Source: Muribaculaceae bacterium
GTDB taxonomy: Bacteria > Bacteroidota > Bacteroidia > Bacteroidales > Muribaculaceae
Assembly: GCA_022510425.1 (NCBI GenBank)
Contig: JAFLTO010000002.1
Location: forward strand, 1-64,000
Reading direction: 5' to 3'
Length of the DNA: 64,000 bases
Of the stretch, positions 36,562 to 44,626 are shown one piece after another. The position numbers and the translations under genes are program-made. Within the stretch, counting starts at the first letter, position 1, and every line of letters starts with the position of its first letter. The notes beneath the pieces were generated by a model. That model was given only the letters and a program-made list of their open reading frames with translations, was not told where the DNA came from and did not search any database.

Positions 36562-36690
36562 CGGTGATTCGGATTGATTTTCTTACCTTCCCAGGCAATA
36601 AGATTTCACCAAATCACTACTTACAAAGTTATATCTCTATTTAGTTATTCCCTAATTCACCACACAGATAAATGTGTGGTATCTTTCCAA
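36525..36690 (-). ncRNA. Candidate structured small RNA of about 165 nt
   Basis: No gene is visible in 36441-36719, but the minus strand has all parts of a small-RNA gene. A promoter (36694-36724) is followed by an 8-bp hairpin ACCACACA/TGTGTGGT (36659-36680). Next is a domain closed by GTGATTTGG/CCGAATCAC (36609-36617 with 36564-36572), enclosing the hairpin TTGCCTGGGAAGGTAA. Last is a terminator hairpin, GCGGCCGAATGTT/AACATTTTTCCGC with loop GAGA, and seven T residues (36525-36561). A second -7 match (TAACTTTG, 36624-36631) could give a form of about 90 nt. I do not recognise the family. The alternative is a long attenuated leader for the barrel gene, but that gene has its own promoter. Confidence 0.5.
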
Positions 36691-36693
36691 GTG

Positions 36694-36724
36694 CAAAGAT
36701 AAGTTAATTTTGTGAATAATCAAA
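36694..36724 (-). promoter_or_regulatory. Full-consensus promoter of the candidate small RNA
   Basis: On the minus strand, TTTG (36721-36724) and TATCTTTG (36694-36701) are exactly 19 nt apart. The -33 element lies in the last codons of the DUF4296 gene. Confidence 0.65.
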
Positions 36725-37487
36725 AAGGTCCGAAAGTTTTTTGAGACCTCCGTTTTGATCGATAATTTAATGTATCGATGGGTTCCCCTTTCATCGTTAT
36801 ACTATCTAAGTAAAGAGGTAAAACCTTAGTATCTTTGACGTGAATGGAGCCGAAAATTCTTGAGACAACTTTTGAAGAATCTGTGTGCAGTTCCATCTCT
36901 ACTTTATTTTTTGAAGAGTTATAAACCATAGCCTCCCCGAAACCATCATTGTATTCCACTCCAAAAGTGTTTTTAAGGTTAGTAGAATTAGGCAGAAATA
37001 AAGAAAATTTAATTACATCTCCTTTTTCAATTTCAGGATATGGAATAGAAAAAGTAAAAGCATCATGGCCGCTTAATGGAGAAATAGTGAAATGTTCACC
37101 AAAAATCCATAAATCATCAGCCACTTTAAGCTTTTCCCCCTCCAATTCCGTGTATTTTTTTCTCCTTTTAATAATTTCCTTGTCGATTTTTTCAAATAAT
37201 TGCGAGTAGTCATCCATATTTCTTCCATACCAGGCAAGAGTTGTGTCGAGTGTTTCTGAGGATACACCATGCAGCACCAAAACCCTTTGTCCCATTTCCT
37301 CCTTGACTTTAGGAGATATAGAAGGTTGAGAATTAATATAAGCTTCTGTGAGTTCCATATCAACCATAAGGTTGATCATATCTTTTTCCTTAAGCACATT
37401 TGAAGGCCTGTCGCTACAAGAAAAACTAAGAACGATAAGTGCGAACCAAATAGAGTGTCTCAAAGATTTTAGTCTACTTATATTCAT
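36720..37487 (-). CDS. DUF4296 lipoprotein
   Basis: Protein of 255 residues with a lipobox ending at Cys24 (SFSCSD). The DUF4296 domain covers about residues 30-125 (MINLMVDMELTEAYINSQP, LDTTLAWYGRNMDDYSQLFE), and the rest is a beta-rich region. The function is not established. It is the last gene of the ddl-ileS-lspA run, and its start overlaps the lspA stop by 14 nt. Lipid attachment would need the LspA and Lgt machinery, LspA being encoded next door. Confidence 0.8.
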   Translation of the reverse strand: MNISRLKSLRHSIWFALIVLSFSCSDRPSNVLKEKDMINLMVDMELTEAYINSQPSISPKVKEEMGQRVLVLHGVSSETLDTTLAWYGRNMDDYSQLFEKIDKEIIKRRKKYTELEGEKLKVADDLWIFGEHFTISPLSGHDAFTFSIPYPEIEKGDVIKFSLFLPNSTNLKNTFGVEYNDGFGEAMVYNSSKNKVEMELHTDSSKVVSRIFGSIHVKDTKVLPLYLDSITMKGEPIDTLNYRSKRRSQKTFGPF

Positions 37488-38139
37488 CCTTGGAGTCAGA
37501 ATCTTTTAGAGATTTTCTTCCTAATAAATTGAACGCTTTTGAAGCATCGGCAGAATAAAAGAAAATCAAAAGACAAACGCCCACACAAATAGAAGCGTCA
37601 GCAATATTGAAAATATATTGGAAGAACTCAAAATAGGAACCTCCCACACCCGGTATCCATTCCGGCCAATAAAAATCGAAGAAAGGGAAATACATCATAT
37701 CGACTACTCGGCCCTCGAACCAACCGGCATAACCTTGTGGAGGAAAGATTTCGGCAATTTGAGGCGGCATCGGATTATTGAAAATGACACCATAGAAAAT
37801 ACAGTCGAAAATATTACCGGCTGCACCTGCTGTGATCAAAGCTATAGCTATGAAAAATCCCATCCTAAGATTCTCAGCAAATCTTATTCTGAAAACAAAC
37901 CAAATGAAAATACCGACTGCTATAATACGTCCGAACGTGAGAACAAATTTATTCCAGAGTTCGAGTCCGAAAGCCATTCCATTGTTTTCAATGAATTTAA
38001 GATGCCACCAAGAAGTTATGGGTAAGTCTTCCCCCATATAAAAGGAAGTCTTTACCCATATTTTCATAATCTGGTCGGCCAGTATCACTGCAATACAGAC
38101 AGCGAAGACCCACCATAACCTTTGATTAGCTTTATTCAC
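37474..38139 (-). CDS. lspA: Lipoprotein signal peptidase (signal peptidase II)
   Basis: Membrane aspartyl protease of 221 residues with four helices. The catalytic aspartates lie in GNIFDCI (usually GNxxDR) and FNIADASI. FIENNGMAFG is the conserved substrate-side motif. It is longer than most LspA proteins because of a loop at about 120-170 (PPQIAEIFPPQGYAGWFEGR), which is common in Bacteroidota. It removes signal peptides from lipid-modified prolipoproteins. It overlaps ileS by 8 nt. Confidence 0.93.
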   Translation of the reverse strand: MNKANQRLWWVFAVCIAVILADQIMKIWVKTSFYMGEDLPITSWWHLKFIENNGMAFGLELWNKFVLTFGRIIAVGIFIWFVFRIRFAENLRMGFFIAIALITAGAAGNIFDCIFYGVIFNNPMPPQIAEIFPPQGYAGWFEGRVVDMMYFPFFDFYWPEWIPGVGGSYFEFFQYIFNIADASICVGVCLLIFFYSADASKAFNLLGRKSLKDSDSKDEYK

Positions 38140-41100
38140 TTTTCGCGACCTTAGCTTTCGCCTCTAAACCCTCGATTTCAAGATCAAGCGCGTCGGACTC
38201 TAAAGCATCAACCAACTTGATATTCTTTGCAAGAACTTGTCCGGCTATATAATCACCGAAAGCATCAACTGCATCACGAATTTCAGGAACATCCGACAAT
38301 TCAACGTTAATCTTATCGGTGATTTCAAAACCACTTGATTTTCGAATATTTTGAATACGATTGATCAACTCACGTGCCATCCCTTCGTTTCTCAATTCCG
38401 GAGTGACAGTGACATCGAGAGCCACAGTCAGATCTCCGTCATTAGCAACGAGCCATCCAGGTATATCTTCGGCAAACACATCCACATCCTCCAAAGTAAT
38501 AACCGGCTGTCCTTCAATATCCGTAAATTTAAATTCACCATTTTTCTCAAGAGATGCGATGTCAGTCTGCGACATAGTATTGATAGCTGCACCAAGCTGC
38601 TTCATGACCTTACCATATTTAGGCCCAAGTTTCTTGAAATCAGCTTTCACTTTCTTTACAAGACCGCTGTCTTCGTTACCTACGATCTTAAGGTCTTTAA
38701 TGTTAAGTTCACTCTTTATCAAATTTTCAAGTGCCTTCACGCCATCTTTTTGGTCATTATTAATCACAGAAACGAGAAGCGTCTGCAGAGGTTGACGCAC
38801 TTTGATATTAGTTTTTCTACGTAAAGCCAATACATTAGAAGTAATCTTCTGCGCAAGAGCCATCCTTTCTTCAAGAGAACGGTCGATCAATTCAGGATCA
38901 CTTACCGGGAAATCAGCAATGTGTACTGAAGCATATCCATTGCCTTGGCTTGCCGGAGCAATCAAGTCTTTATACATTCTGTCCGAGTAGAAAGGAGCAA
39001 AAGGAGCCATTAATAGAGCCACAGTCTTTAAACATTTATAAAGAGTCTGATAAGCAGAAAGCTTGTCGTCGTCCATTTCGCCGGCCCAGAAACGTTTTCT
39101 ATTCAGACGGACATACCAATTACTAAGATTGTCATTTACAAATTCCTCAATAGCTCTTGCGGCCTTTGTTGGTTCATAATCATCCAGAGCTTCAGTGACC
39201 TCTGCCACCAGACTATTCAACAATGAAAGAATCCATCTGTCGATTTCCGGTCTTTTGGTGAACGGTACATCTTTTTCTGCACCTGTGAAACCATCTACAT
39301 TGGCATAAAGAGCGAAAAATTTATATGTATTATAGAGAGTAGAGAAAAGTTTCCTTGCTACTTCTTCAACCCCCTTTTCGTCATATTTAAGGTTATCCCA
39401 GGGCGAGGAGTTAGAGATCATATACCAACGTACGGGGTCGCTACCATAATTTTCTATATTTACGAAGGGATCGATTGCATTACCCAGTCTTTTAGACATC
39501 TTGTTACCGTTTTTGTCAAGCACGAGGCCATTTGAAATCACGGCTTTGAAAGCCACTGAATCAAACACCATACCGGCAATGGCATGAAGGGTAAAGAACC
39601 AACCACGAGTCTGGTCAACTCCCTCAGCAATGAAATCAGCCGGATAAACTTCCTTAGCATCGAGAAGTTCTTTGTTTTCGAATGGATAGTGAATCTGAGC
39701 GTAAGGCATGGCACCTGAATCGAACCAAACATCGATCAGATCAGTCTCCCGTTTCATTGGTTTCCCCGACTTGGAAACTAACACAATCTCATCAACATAG
39801 GGTCGATGAAGATCTGCTTTCTCATAATTCTCTTTAGTGTTATCACCGGGAACGAAACCTTTTTCCTTCAATGGATTAGACTTCATGACCCCCGCAGCAA
39901 CAGCCTTATCTATTTCTTCACATAATTGAGAGTAACTTCCTATGCAGACCTCTTCCTTCCCATCTTCAGTGCGCCATATAGGTAAAGGAGTACCCCAATA
40001 ACGACTTCTTGAAAGGTTCCAGTCCTGTAGATTTTCGAGCCATTTGCCAAATCTACCGGAACCTGTGGATGCCGGTTTCCATTTGATTGTCTCGTTAAGA
40101 TTTATGAGATTATCACGAGAGGCTGTGGTACGGATAAACCAGCTATCTAACGGATAATAGAGCACTGGTTTGTCAGTACGCCAACAATGTGGATAATTAT
40201 GCACATGCTTTTCAATACGGAAAGCTTTCCCCTCCATTTTCAATTCTACAGAAAGTTGCACATTCAGATCTTCAGCCGTCTCAGCCGCTTTGGCATCATA
40301 CTTTCCGTTCTCATTAAATTTAGGATCGTATGCATTCTTAACATAATCACCCGCATGCTTTTCATATTCAGAAACATTGACACAATGTTTAACGAATTCG
40401 GGAGCTAAATCAGCTATAGGATAATATCTCCCCGTAAGATCCACCATCGGACGGGTTTCTCCGGCCTTATCAATCATAAACAAAGGAGGTATTCCGGCAA
40501 GTTTGGCCACTTTAGCATCGTCAGCACCAAAAGTGGGAGCAATATGAACAATACCGGTACCATCCTCAGTAGTTACATAATCGCCCGGTATGACTCTGAA
40601 TGCAAGTTCAGCCACTTCCACAAATTTATCTTCATCACAAATAAAGACTTTATCAGGATGTTGTGCCGCATATTTTTTGAATGTATCTTCAGTGTTGTCA
40701 TTAAGTGGCTCCACAGGTTTCACCCAAGGCATCAGTTGAGCATATTTCATACCAACCAAATCGGATCCCTTCCATTTTGCTACTATTTTATAAGGGATTA
40801 TCTTATCACCGGGTTTGTATTCCTCTAAAGCCAGTTCAGATCCCTCCTTCTTAAAGTAATTGGGGACAAGCACTTCAGCAAGTACAACCGTTATTTTTTC
40901 TGAAGTGTAAGGATTGTAGGTTTGAACAGCCACATAATCAAAAGAAGGGCCAACACAAAGAGCCGTATTTGAAGGAAGAGTCCATGGAGTTGTGGTCCAG
41001 GCCATAAAATAAGGGTTACCCCATTTCTGTAATTCCTGAGCAGGCTCCAAGATTTCAAAGAGAGCCGTTGCAGTTGTGTCTTTTACATCTCTGTAGCAAC

Positions 41101-41698
41101 CGGGTTGGTTAAGTTCGTGCGTACTGAGACCTGTACCGGCAGCAGGGGAATAAGGCTGAATAGTATAACCCTTGTAGAGGTAACCTTTGTCATAGAGTTG
41201 TTTAAGCAACCACCAGACACTCTCCATATATTTGCTTTCATACGTGATGTAAGGATTATCCAGGTCAACCCAGTATCCCATCTTATGAGTAAGGTCGGTC
41301 CACTCCTTCGTATATTTCATTACCTCTTTCTTGCAGGCCTCATTATATTCATCCACAGAAATCTTCTTGCCGATATCCTCTTTAGTGATTCCGAGATTTT
41401 TTTCTACGCCTAATTCCACAGGTAATCCATGGGTATCCCAACCTGCTTTACGTTTGACATGGAAACCCTTCATGGTTTTATATCGACATACGATATCCTT
41501 GATAGTGCGAGCCATGACATGGTGGATGCCAGGCATACCGTTTGCAGAAGGAGGCCCCTCGAAGAAAACAAAAGTGGGACCACCTTCACGATGTTTCATA
41601 GAATTCTCGAAAAGGGAAGCTTCGTCCCATTCTTTTAAAACCTCTTTATTAACGTCAGAGAGGTTGAGCTGACTGTTATATTCTTTGAATTTTTTCAT
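38132..41698 (-). CDS. ileS: Isoleucyl-tRNA synthetase, eukaryote-like type
   Basis: Class I synthetase of 1188 residues that charges tRNA-Ile. The HIGH motif is GIHHVM (HHVM at 59-62) and the signature loop is KMSKR (about 733-737). These variants and the lack of a C-terminal zinc finger mark the eukaryote-like type 2 enzyme, which in other bacteria is linked to low mupirocin sensitivity. The editing domain contains TTTPWTLPSNTALCVG and the threonine-rich region expected. The start overlaps the stop of the 57-residue ORF by 4 nt. Confidence 0.96.
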   Translation of the reverse strand: MKKFKEYNSQLNLSDVNKEVLKEWDEASLFENSMKHREGGPTFVFFEGPPSANGMPGIHHVMARTIKDIVCRYKTMKGFHVKRKAGWDTHGLPVELGVEKNLGITKEDIGKKISVDEYNEACKKEVMKYTKEWTDLTHKMGYWVDLDNPYITYESKYMESVWWLLKQLYDKGYLYKGYTIQPYSPAAGTGLSTHELNQPGCYRDVKDTTATALFEILEPAQELQKWGNPYFMAWTTTPWTLPSNTALCVGPSFDYVAVQTYNPYTSEKITVVLAEVLVPNYFKKEGSELALEEYKPGDKIIPYKIVAKWKGSDLVGMKYAQLMPWVKPVEPLNDNTEDTFKKYAAQHPDKVFICDEDKFVEVAELAFRVIPGDYVTTEDGTGIVHIAPTFGADDAKVAKLAGIPPLFMIDKAGETRPMVDLTGRYYPIADLAPEFVKHCVNVSEYEKHAGDYVKNAYDPKFNENGKYDAKAAETAEDLNVQLSVELKMEGKAFRIEKHVHNYPHCWRTDKPVLYYPLDSWFIRTTASRDNLINLNETIKWKPASTGSGRFGKWLENLQDWNLSRSRYWGTPLPIWRTEDGKEEVCIGSYSQLCEEIDKAVAAGVMKSNPLKEKGFVPGDNTKENYEKADLHRPYVDEIVLVSKSGKPMKRETDLIDVWFDSGAMPYAQIHYPFENKELLDAKEVYPADFIAEGVDQTRGWFFTLHAIAGMVFDSVAFKAVISNGLVLDKNGNKMSKRLGNAIDPFVNIENYGSDPVRWYMISNSSPWDNLKYDEKGVEEVARKLFSTLYNTYKFFALYANVDGFTGAEKDVPFTKRPEIDRWILSLLNSLVAEVTEALDDYEPTKAARAIEEFVNDNLSNWYVRLNRKRFWAGEMDDDKLSAYQTLYKCLKTVALLMAPFAPFYSDRMYKDLIAPASQGNGYASVHIADFPVSDPELIDRSLEERMALAQKITSNVLALRRKTNIKVRQPLQTLLVSVINNDQKDGVKALENLIKSELNIKDLKIVGNEDSGLVKKVKADFKKLGPKYGKVMKQLGAAINTMSQTDIASLEKNGEFKFTDIEGQPVITLEDVDVFAEDIPGWLVANDGDLTVALDVTVTPELRNEGMARELINRIQNIRKSSGFEITDKINVELSDVPEIRDAVDAFGDYIAGQVLAKNIKLVDALESDALDLEIEGLEAKAKVAKSE

Positions 41699-41868
41699 CT
41701 ATGGTTATTTCTAAAAAAGCATAATTTGATAAAGAAAATGATTAAGCCACTTGATAAAAATGTCAGTAACATTATAAATAAATTACAATCTTCCGTGAAA
41801 ATTATAAATCTTAATAAAACTGTAATCACTCCAGCTAATATTATAATCCATAGGAAGCTTTGTCTCAT
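41695..41868 (-). CDS. 57-residue two-helix membrane protein
   Basis: A small ORF of 58 codons that exactly fills the space between ddl and ileS. Its ATG overlaps the ddl stop (ATGA, 41865-41868) and its TGA overlaps the ileS start (ATGA, 41695-41698). The translation starts MRQSFLWIIILAGVITVLLR and has two hydrophobic stretches (about 5-24 and 31-52) joined by FTEDCN, ending in the positive tail FFRNNHR. It has no recognised family. The double translational coupling strongly suggests a real gene rather than spacer. Topology is probably a hairpin in the inner membrane. Confidence 0.75.
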   Translation of the reverse strand: MRQSFLWIIILAGVITVLLRFIIFTEDCNLFIMLLTFLSSGLIIFFIKLCFFRNNHR

Positions 41869-43061
41869 TTTTTGACACCACCATTTTTTATGCCGCCCTT
41901 CAAGTTACCCTGTAAGGCAAAAATATTAGTATCATAAGAATAGGTTTTGCGATCGGTGTCTCTTTTTCTTTTAAGTGCCAAGGATATGAGTTTATCGATA
42001 AGTTCCTTGAAACTTATTCCGGTTTCCTCCCAAAGATAATAAGACAGACTACCGGGGATTGTATTTATTTCATTTACAAATATGTCATTATTCTCTTTAT
42101 CGATCATGAAGTCAATTCTTGACACTCCATTGCATGCAAGAACACGGAATGTTTCAGAAGCAAGTTTTTGAATCTTATCGGAAGTTTCCGGTGGTATTTC
42201 TGCCGGTATTTTCTTTTGAGAGGCTTGCATACCTGATTTTGCTCCTGATCCGTATTTTTCGTTGTATGTAAGGAAGTCTTTTTGTTTTATAGGCTCCTCA
42301 CACACTGAAGTATCTCTATGGTCCGCATCACCTAACACGCTGCAATTTATTTCTTTCATGTCTTGCACCATATGTTCCACTATGATACGAGAAGAAAAAC
42401 GGATAGCGTTTTCAATGGCAGAATCGAGGGATTTTCTATCGGAAGCCTTGCTGATGCCCACACTCGATCCTAAGTTCGCAGGTTTAACAATTACCGGATA
42501 CCCTAATTGGTCTTCAATCTTTTTACCCACTCCTTCACGATTAGAAAGCCATTCACGATCTGTGAACCAAATATAATCCACGACCGGAATACCGCTTTCC
42601 CTCAATATCATTTTCATTGTGATTTTATCCATGCCATTGGCAGAAGATAATGTGTCGCAACCAACGAAAGGTATTCCTATTGTTTCCAAAACTCCTTGGA
42701 ACATACCATCTTCACCATGCGATCCATGAAGCACAGGAAAAGCGATATGTAGATCTGTTATTACAGGATCTTTTTTAGAAAACAAACCACTTTTTAAGTT
42801 AGCGCGATAAAGTTTATTATCACCATAAATTGGTTTCATATAAACTTCTTCAACTTTATTTTCCAAAGCTTTCAGATCCTTATAATTGGCAATATTAAGT
42901 AATTCAGAGCCTGTGAACCATTTCCCTTGTTTGGAAATATAGACAGGAATCACTTGATATTTATCAGAGTCGAAAGCGTTAATAGCCTGGAGGGCAGAAA
43001 TCACGGAAATTTCATGTTCAACGGAACGCCCACCGAAAAAAACACCAACAATTGTTTTCAT
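41865..43061 (-). CDS. ddl: D-alanine--D-alanine ligase
   Basis: ATP-grasp ligase of 398 residues from ATG 43061 (MKTIVGVFFGGRSVEHEISV), where the family N-terminus begins; the frame extends 17 residues further upstream without homology. PVLHGSHGEDGMFQG binds the first D-Ala, and the central grasp domain contains VIVKPANLGSSVGISKA. FLTYNEKYGSGAKSG has the Tyr-Lys pattern of D-Ala-D-Ala enzymes rather than the D-lactate type. DFMIDKENNDIFVNEINTIP holds the metal ligands. It is about 40 residues longer than many Ddl proteins, with a polar C-terminal tail. It leads the ddl-small ORF-ileS-lspA run. Confidence 0.93.
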   Translation of the reverse strand: MKTIVGVFFGGRSVEHEISVISALQAINAFDSDKYQVIPVYISKQGKWFTGSELLNIANYKDLKALENKVEEVYMKPIYGDNKLYRANLKSGLFSKKDPVITDLHIAFPVLHGSHGEDGMFQGVLETIGIPFVGCDTLSSANGMDKITMKMILRESGIPVVDYIWFTDREWLSNREGVGKKIEDQLGYPVIVKPANLGSSVGISKASDRKSLDSAIENAIRFSSRIIVEHMVQDMKEINCSVLGDADHRDTSVCEEPIKQKDFLTYNEKYGSGAKSGMQASQKKIPAEIPPETSDKIQKLASETFRVLACNGVSRIDFMIDKENNDIFVNEINTIPGSLSYYLWEETGISFKELIDKLISLALKRKRDTDRKTYSYDTNIFALQGNLKGGIKNGGVKK

Positions 43062-43196
43062 AACTACCTGTAAAAAGTCTACAAAATTACCAATATATGA
43101 GATAAAAAGCAAAAATGGGAAAAATTAGTTAATGGAAAAGAATAAAATAAAAAACTCCAATGAAATAATATTCATCGGAATGTTCTAAGTTTCGAA

Positions 43197-43607
43197 TCAG
43201 ATTTGTAGTATTTGATTGCAGTGCATGGAATTTGGTAAAGAAATGTGTATCCAACGGAGATTTTTTTCGTCTATAAGTTGTCCTACAGTAATTTCGCCGT
43301 TAAGTATCATTTTGCAAATAAGATTCCATAATTTGGCATTATCTATACAAAATATGTCTGCAGCTTCCCCTTTAATATGTTGAGAGTTTTTAGAACCACC
43401 TATGGCGTTATTAAGGGCTGCACATCTATAACCGCTTGAAATAGTAATGGGCAAACCGAATTTATTGCGGATTGGCTGCAGGATTTCGACACATAAACGT
43501 TTGAGGGATTCCATTACCTGAACATCTGGACGGTTGTCAATGTTCTTCAACTTTGCAGTGGCTGAAGATGTGAATTCTTCAAGATTAAAATTTTGCGATA
43601 GAATCAT
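43197..43607 (-). CDS. M15-family (Peptidase_M15_3) D,D-peptidase-like protein
   Basis: Protein of 136 residues made of one M15 zinc-peptidase domain without a signal peptide. Motifs are ISSGYRCAALNNAIGGSKNS, His77 in SQHIKGEAADI with Asp84, and WIHISL with the third zinc ligand. The family includes phage endolysins and D-Ala-D-Ala carboxypeptidases. No phage genes accompany it. With no export signal, access to murein would need lysis or another route. A -7 element lies 35 nt upstream. Confidence 0.85.
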   Translation of the reverse strand: MILSQNFNLEEFTSSATAKLKNIDNRPDVQVMESLKRLCVEILQPIRNKFGLPITISSGYRCAALNNAIGGSKNSQHIKGEAADIFCIDNAKLWNLICKMILNGEITVGQLIDEKNLRWIHISLPNSMHCNQILQI

Positions 43608-43641
43608 AAAACCGGTGATTAGAAAATATATGTTTCTACAG

Positions 43642-43649
43642 CAAAACTA
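43642..43649 (-). promoter_or_regulatory. -7 element of the M15 peptidase gene
   Basis: Minus-strand TAGTTTTG, 35 nt before the start. Confidence 0.45.
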
Positions 43650-43753
43650 ATCAACATTTTAGCGATGCTTACATTATCTTTAACAAAATAATAAATAATG
43701 TATTAATTGGAAATTATTGGAATTCACAAAAAGACGAATACTTTGGAAGGGTA

Positions 43754-44539
43754 TTATTTTTTGAATAATTTTTTATTTTGCTTGAAATAATTGATACAGT
43801 TAACAGTATCCTTAATTCCAAAATAAGCTGCCAACGACCCATAAAGAAAATACATGATCCCTCCTGATATTGTTTCCGCACTATTACTCTCTACCAACAT
43901 TATTATTGACAATATCAGATAATATAATCCAAACAATGCACACAGAATTGCAATGATCAATGAAAATATTTGAAATACTTTGAAATTCCTCGGCTGTGGT
44001 GGAAGCATTGCCTGCGCCGAAGTGTGTATTCTGTTATTATAATAACCGGCATAATCCACCCGGAAAGCCTCTTCCACCACTGCGGCACATTCATCAGGAG
44101 TCTGATTATATTTTATTCTTGAATATATCTGATTTAACTTTACAGCCCTGGAAATAGCTCCAAAAGCAAAGAACCCGAAAATTAATAAAGCAATCCAATC
44201 GTCAGCGCTTCCTTTAACCATTGAGAAGAGAACAAATACGAATGCTACTCCAAGGTAAATAGCTGTGATAAACTCAATGGTTACCATCCTTGAAAGCCTT
44301 TGGATAAATGCCTTTACATTTCCTGTGTAAACTTCTTCAAGAACTGAAACAAGTTCAGAAACCCTTTCATATCTAAGTGTATCGGGCATATTCTTGTTAA
44401 GAATCCAAGACAATCCCCAAACTATAAACAGAGCAACTATAAATGAATTCTGATAAACCCATGGATTATGAAGCAACCCCAGCAAGGGGTATATGATTAT
44501 CCACAAAAAGAAATAAAAACTCGTCTTCATAGAATTCAA
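43754..44539 (-). CDS. Multi-pass membrane protein of unknown function
   Basis: Protein of 261 residues (258 if the ATG at 44530 is used). Hydrophobic segments fall at about 5-20, 30-48, 90-110, 115-132, 190-215 and 225-250. The soluble loop at 50-85 is charged, and a second at 140-180 contains QTPDECAAVVEEAFRVDYAG. I recognise no family. It lies on the same strand between the MurF-like ligase (88 nt upstream) and the M15 peptidase, so a cell-envelope role is possible, but nothing in the sequence proves it. Confidence 0.65.
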   Translation of the reverse strand: MNSMKTSFYFFLWIIIYPLLGLLHNPWVYQNSFIVALFIVWGLSWILNKNMPDTLRYERVSELVSVLEEVYTGNVKAFIQRLSRMVTIEFITAIYLGVAFVFVLFSMVKGSADDWIALLIFGFFAFGAISRAVKLNQIYSRIKYNQTPDECAAVVEEAFRVDYAGYYNNRIHTSAQAMLPPQPRNFKVFQIFSLIIAILCALFGLYYLILSIIMLVESNSAETISGGIMYFLYGSLAAYFGIKDTVNCINYFKQNKKLFKK

Positions 44540-44626
44540 ATGTAATCACCGGAGCACTTACATATTTCGACTTGCCCGATTTTGTTTCTTTCAACCATGG
44601 TCGTATTGATTAAGATGACTACAGGA

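Noticed and set aside
36526..36617. Cobalamin riboswitch in front of the barrel gene
   Set aside because: GGGAA and a later AAAATC resemble parts of the consensus, but the B12 box and the expected helix order are missing, and a terminator plus a new promoter separate it from the gene.
36564..36617. Signal recognition particle RNA
   Set aside because: The hairpin core looks similar at first sight, but the AGCAG-type asymmetric loop is absent.
41865..43607. Vancomycin-resistance type (vanA/vanX-like) pair
   Set aside because: The ligase has the Tyr-Lys pattern of ordinary Ddl, there is no D-lactate dehydrogenase, and the peptidase is of the M15_3 type.
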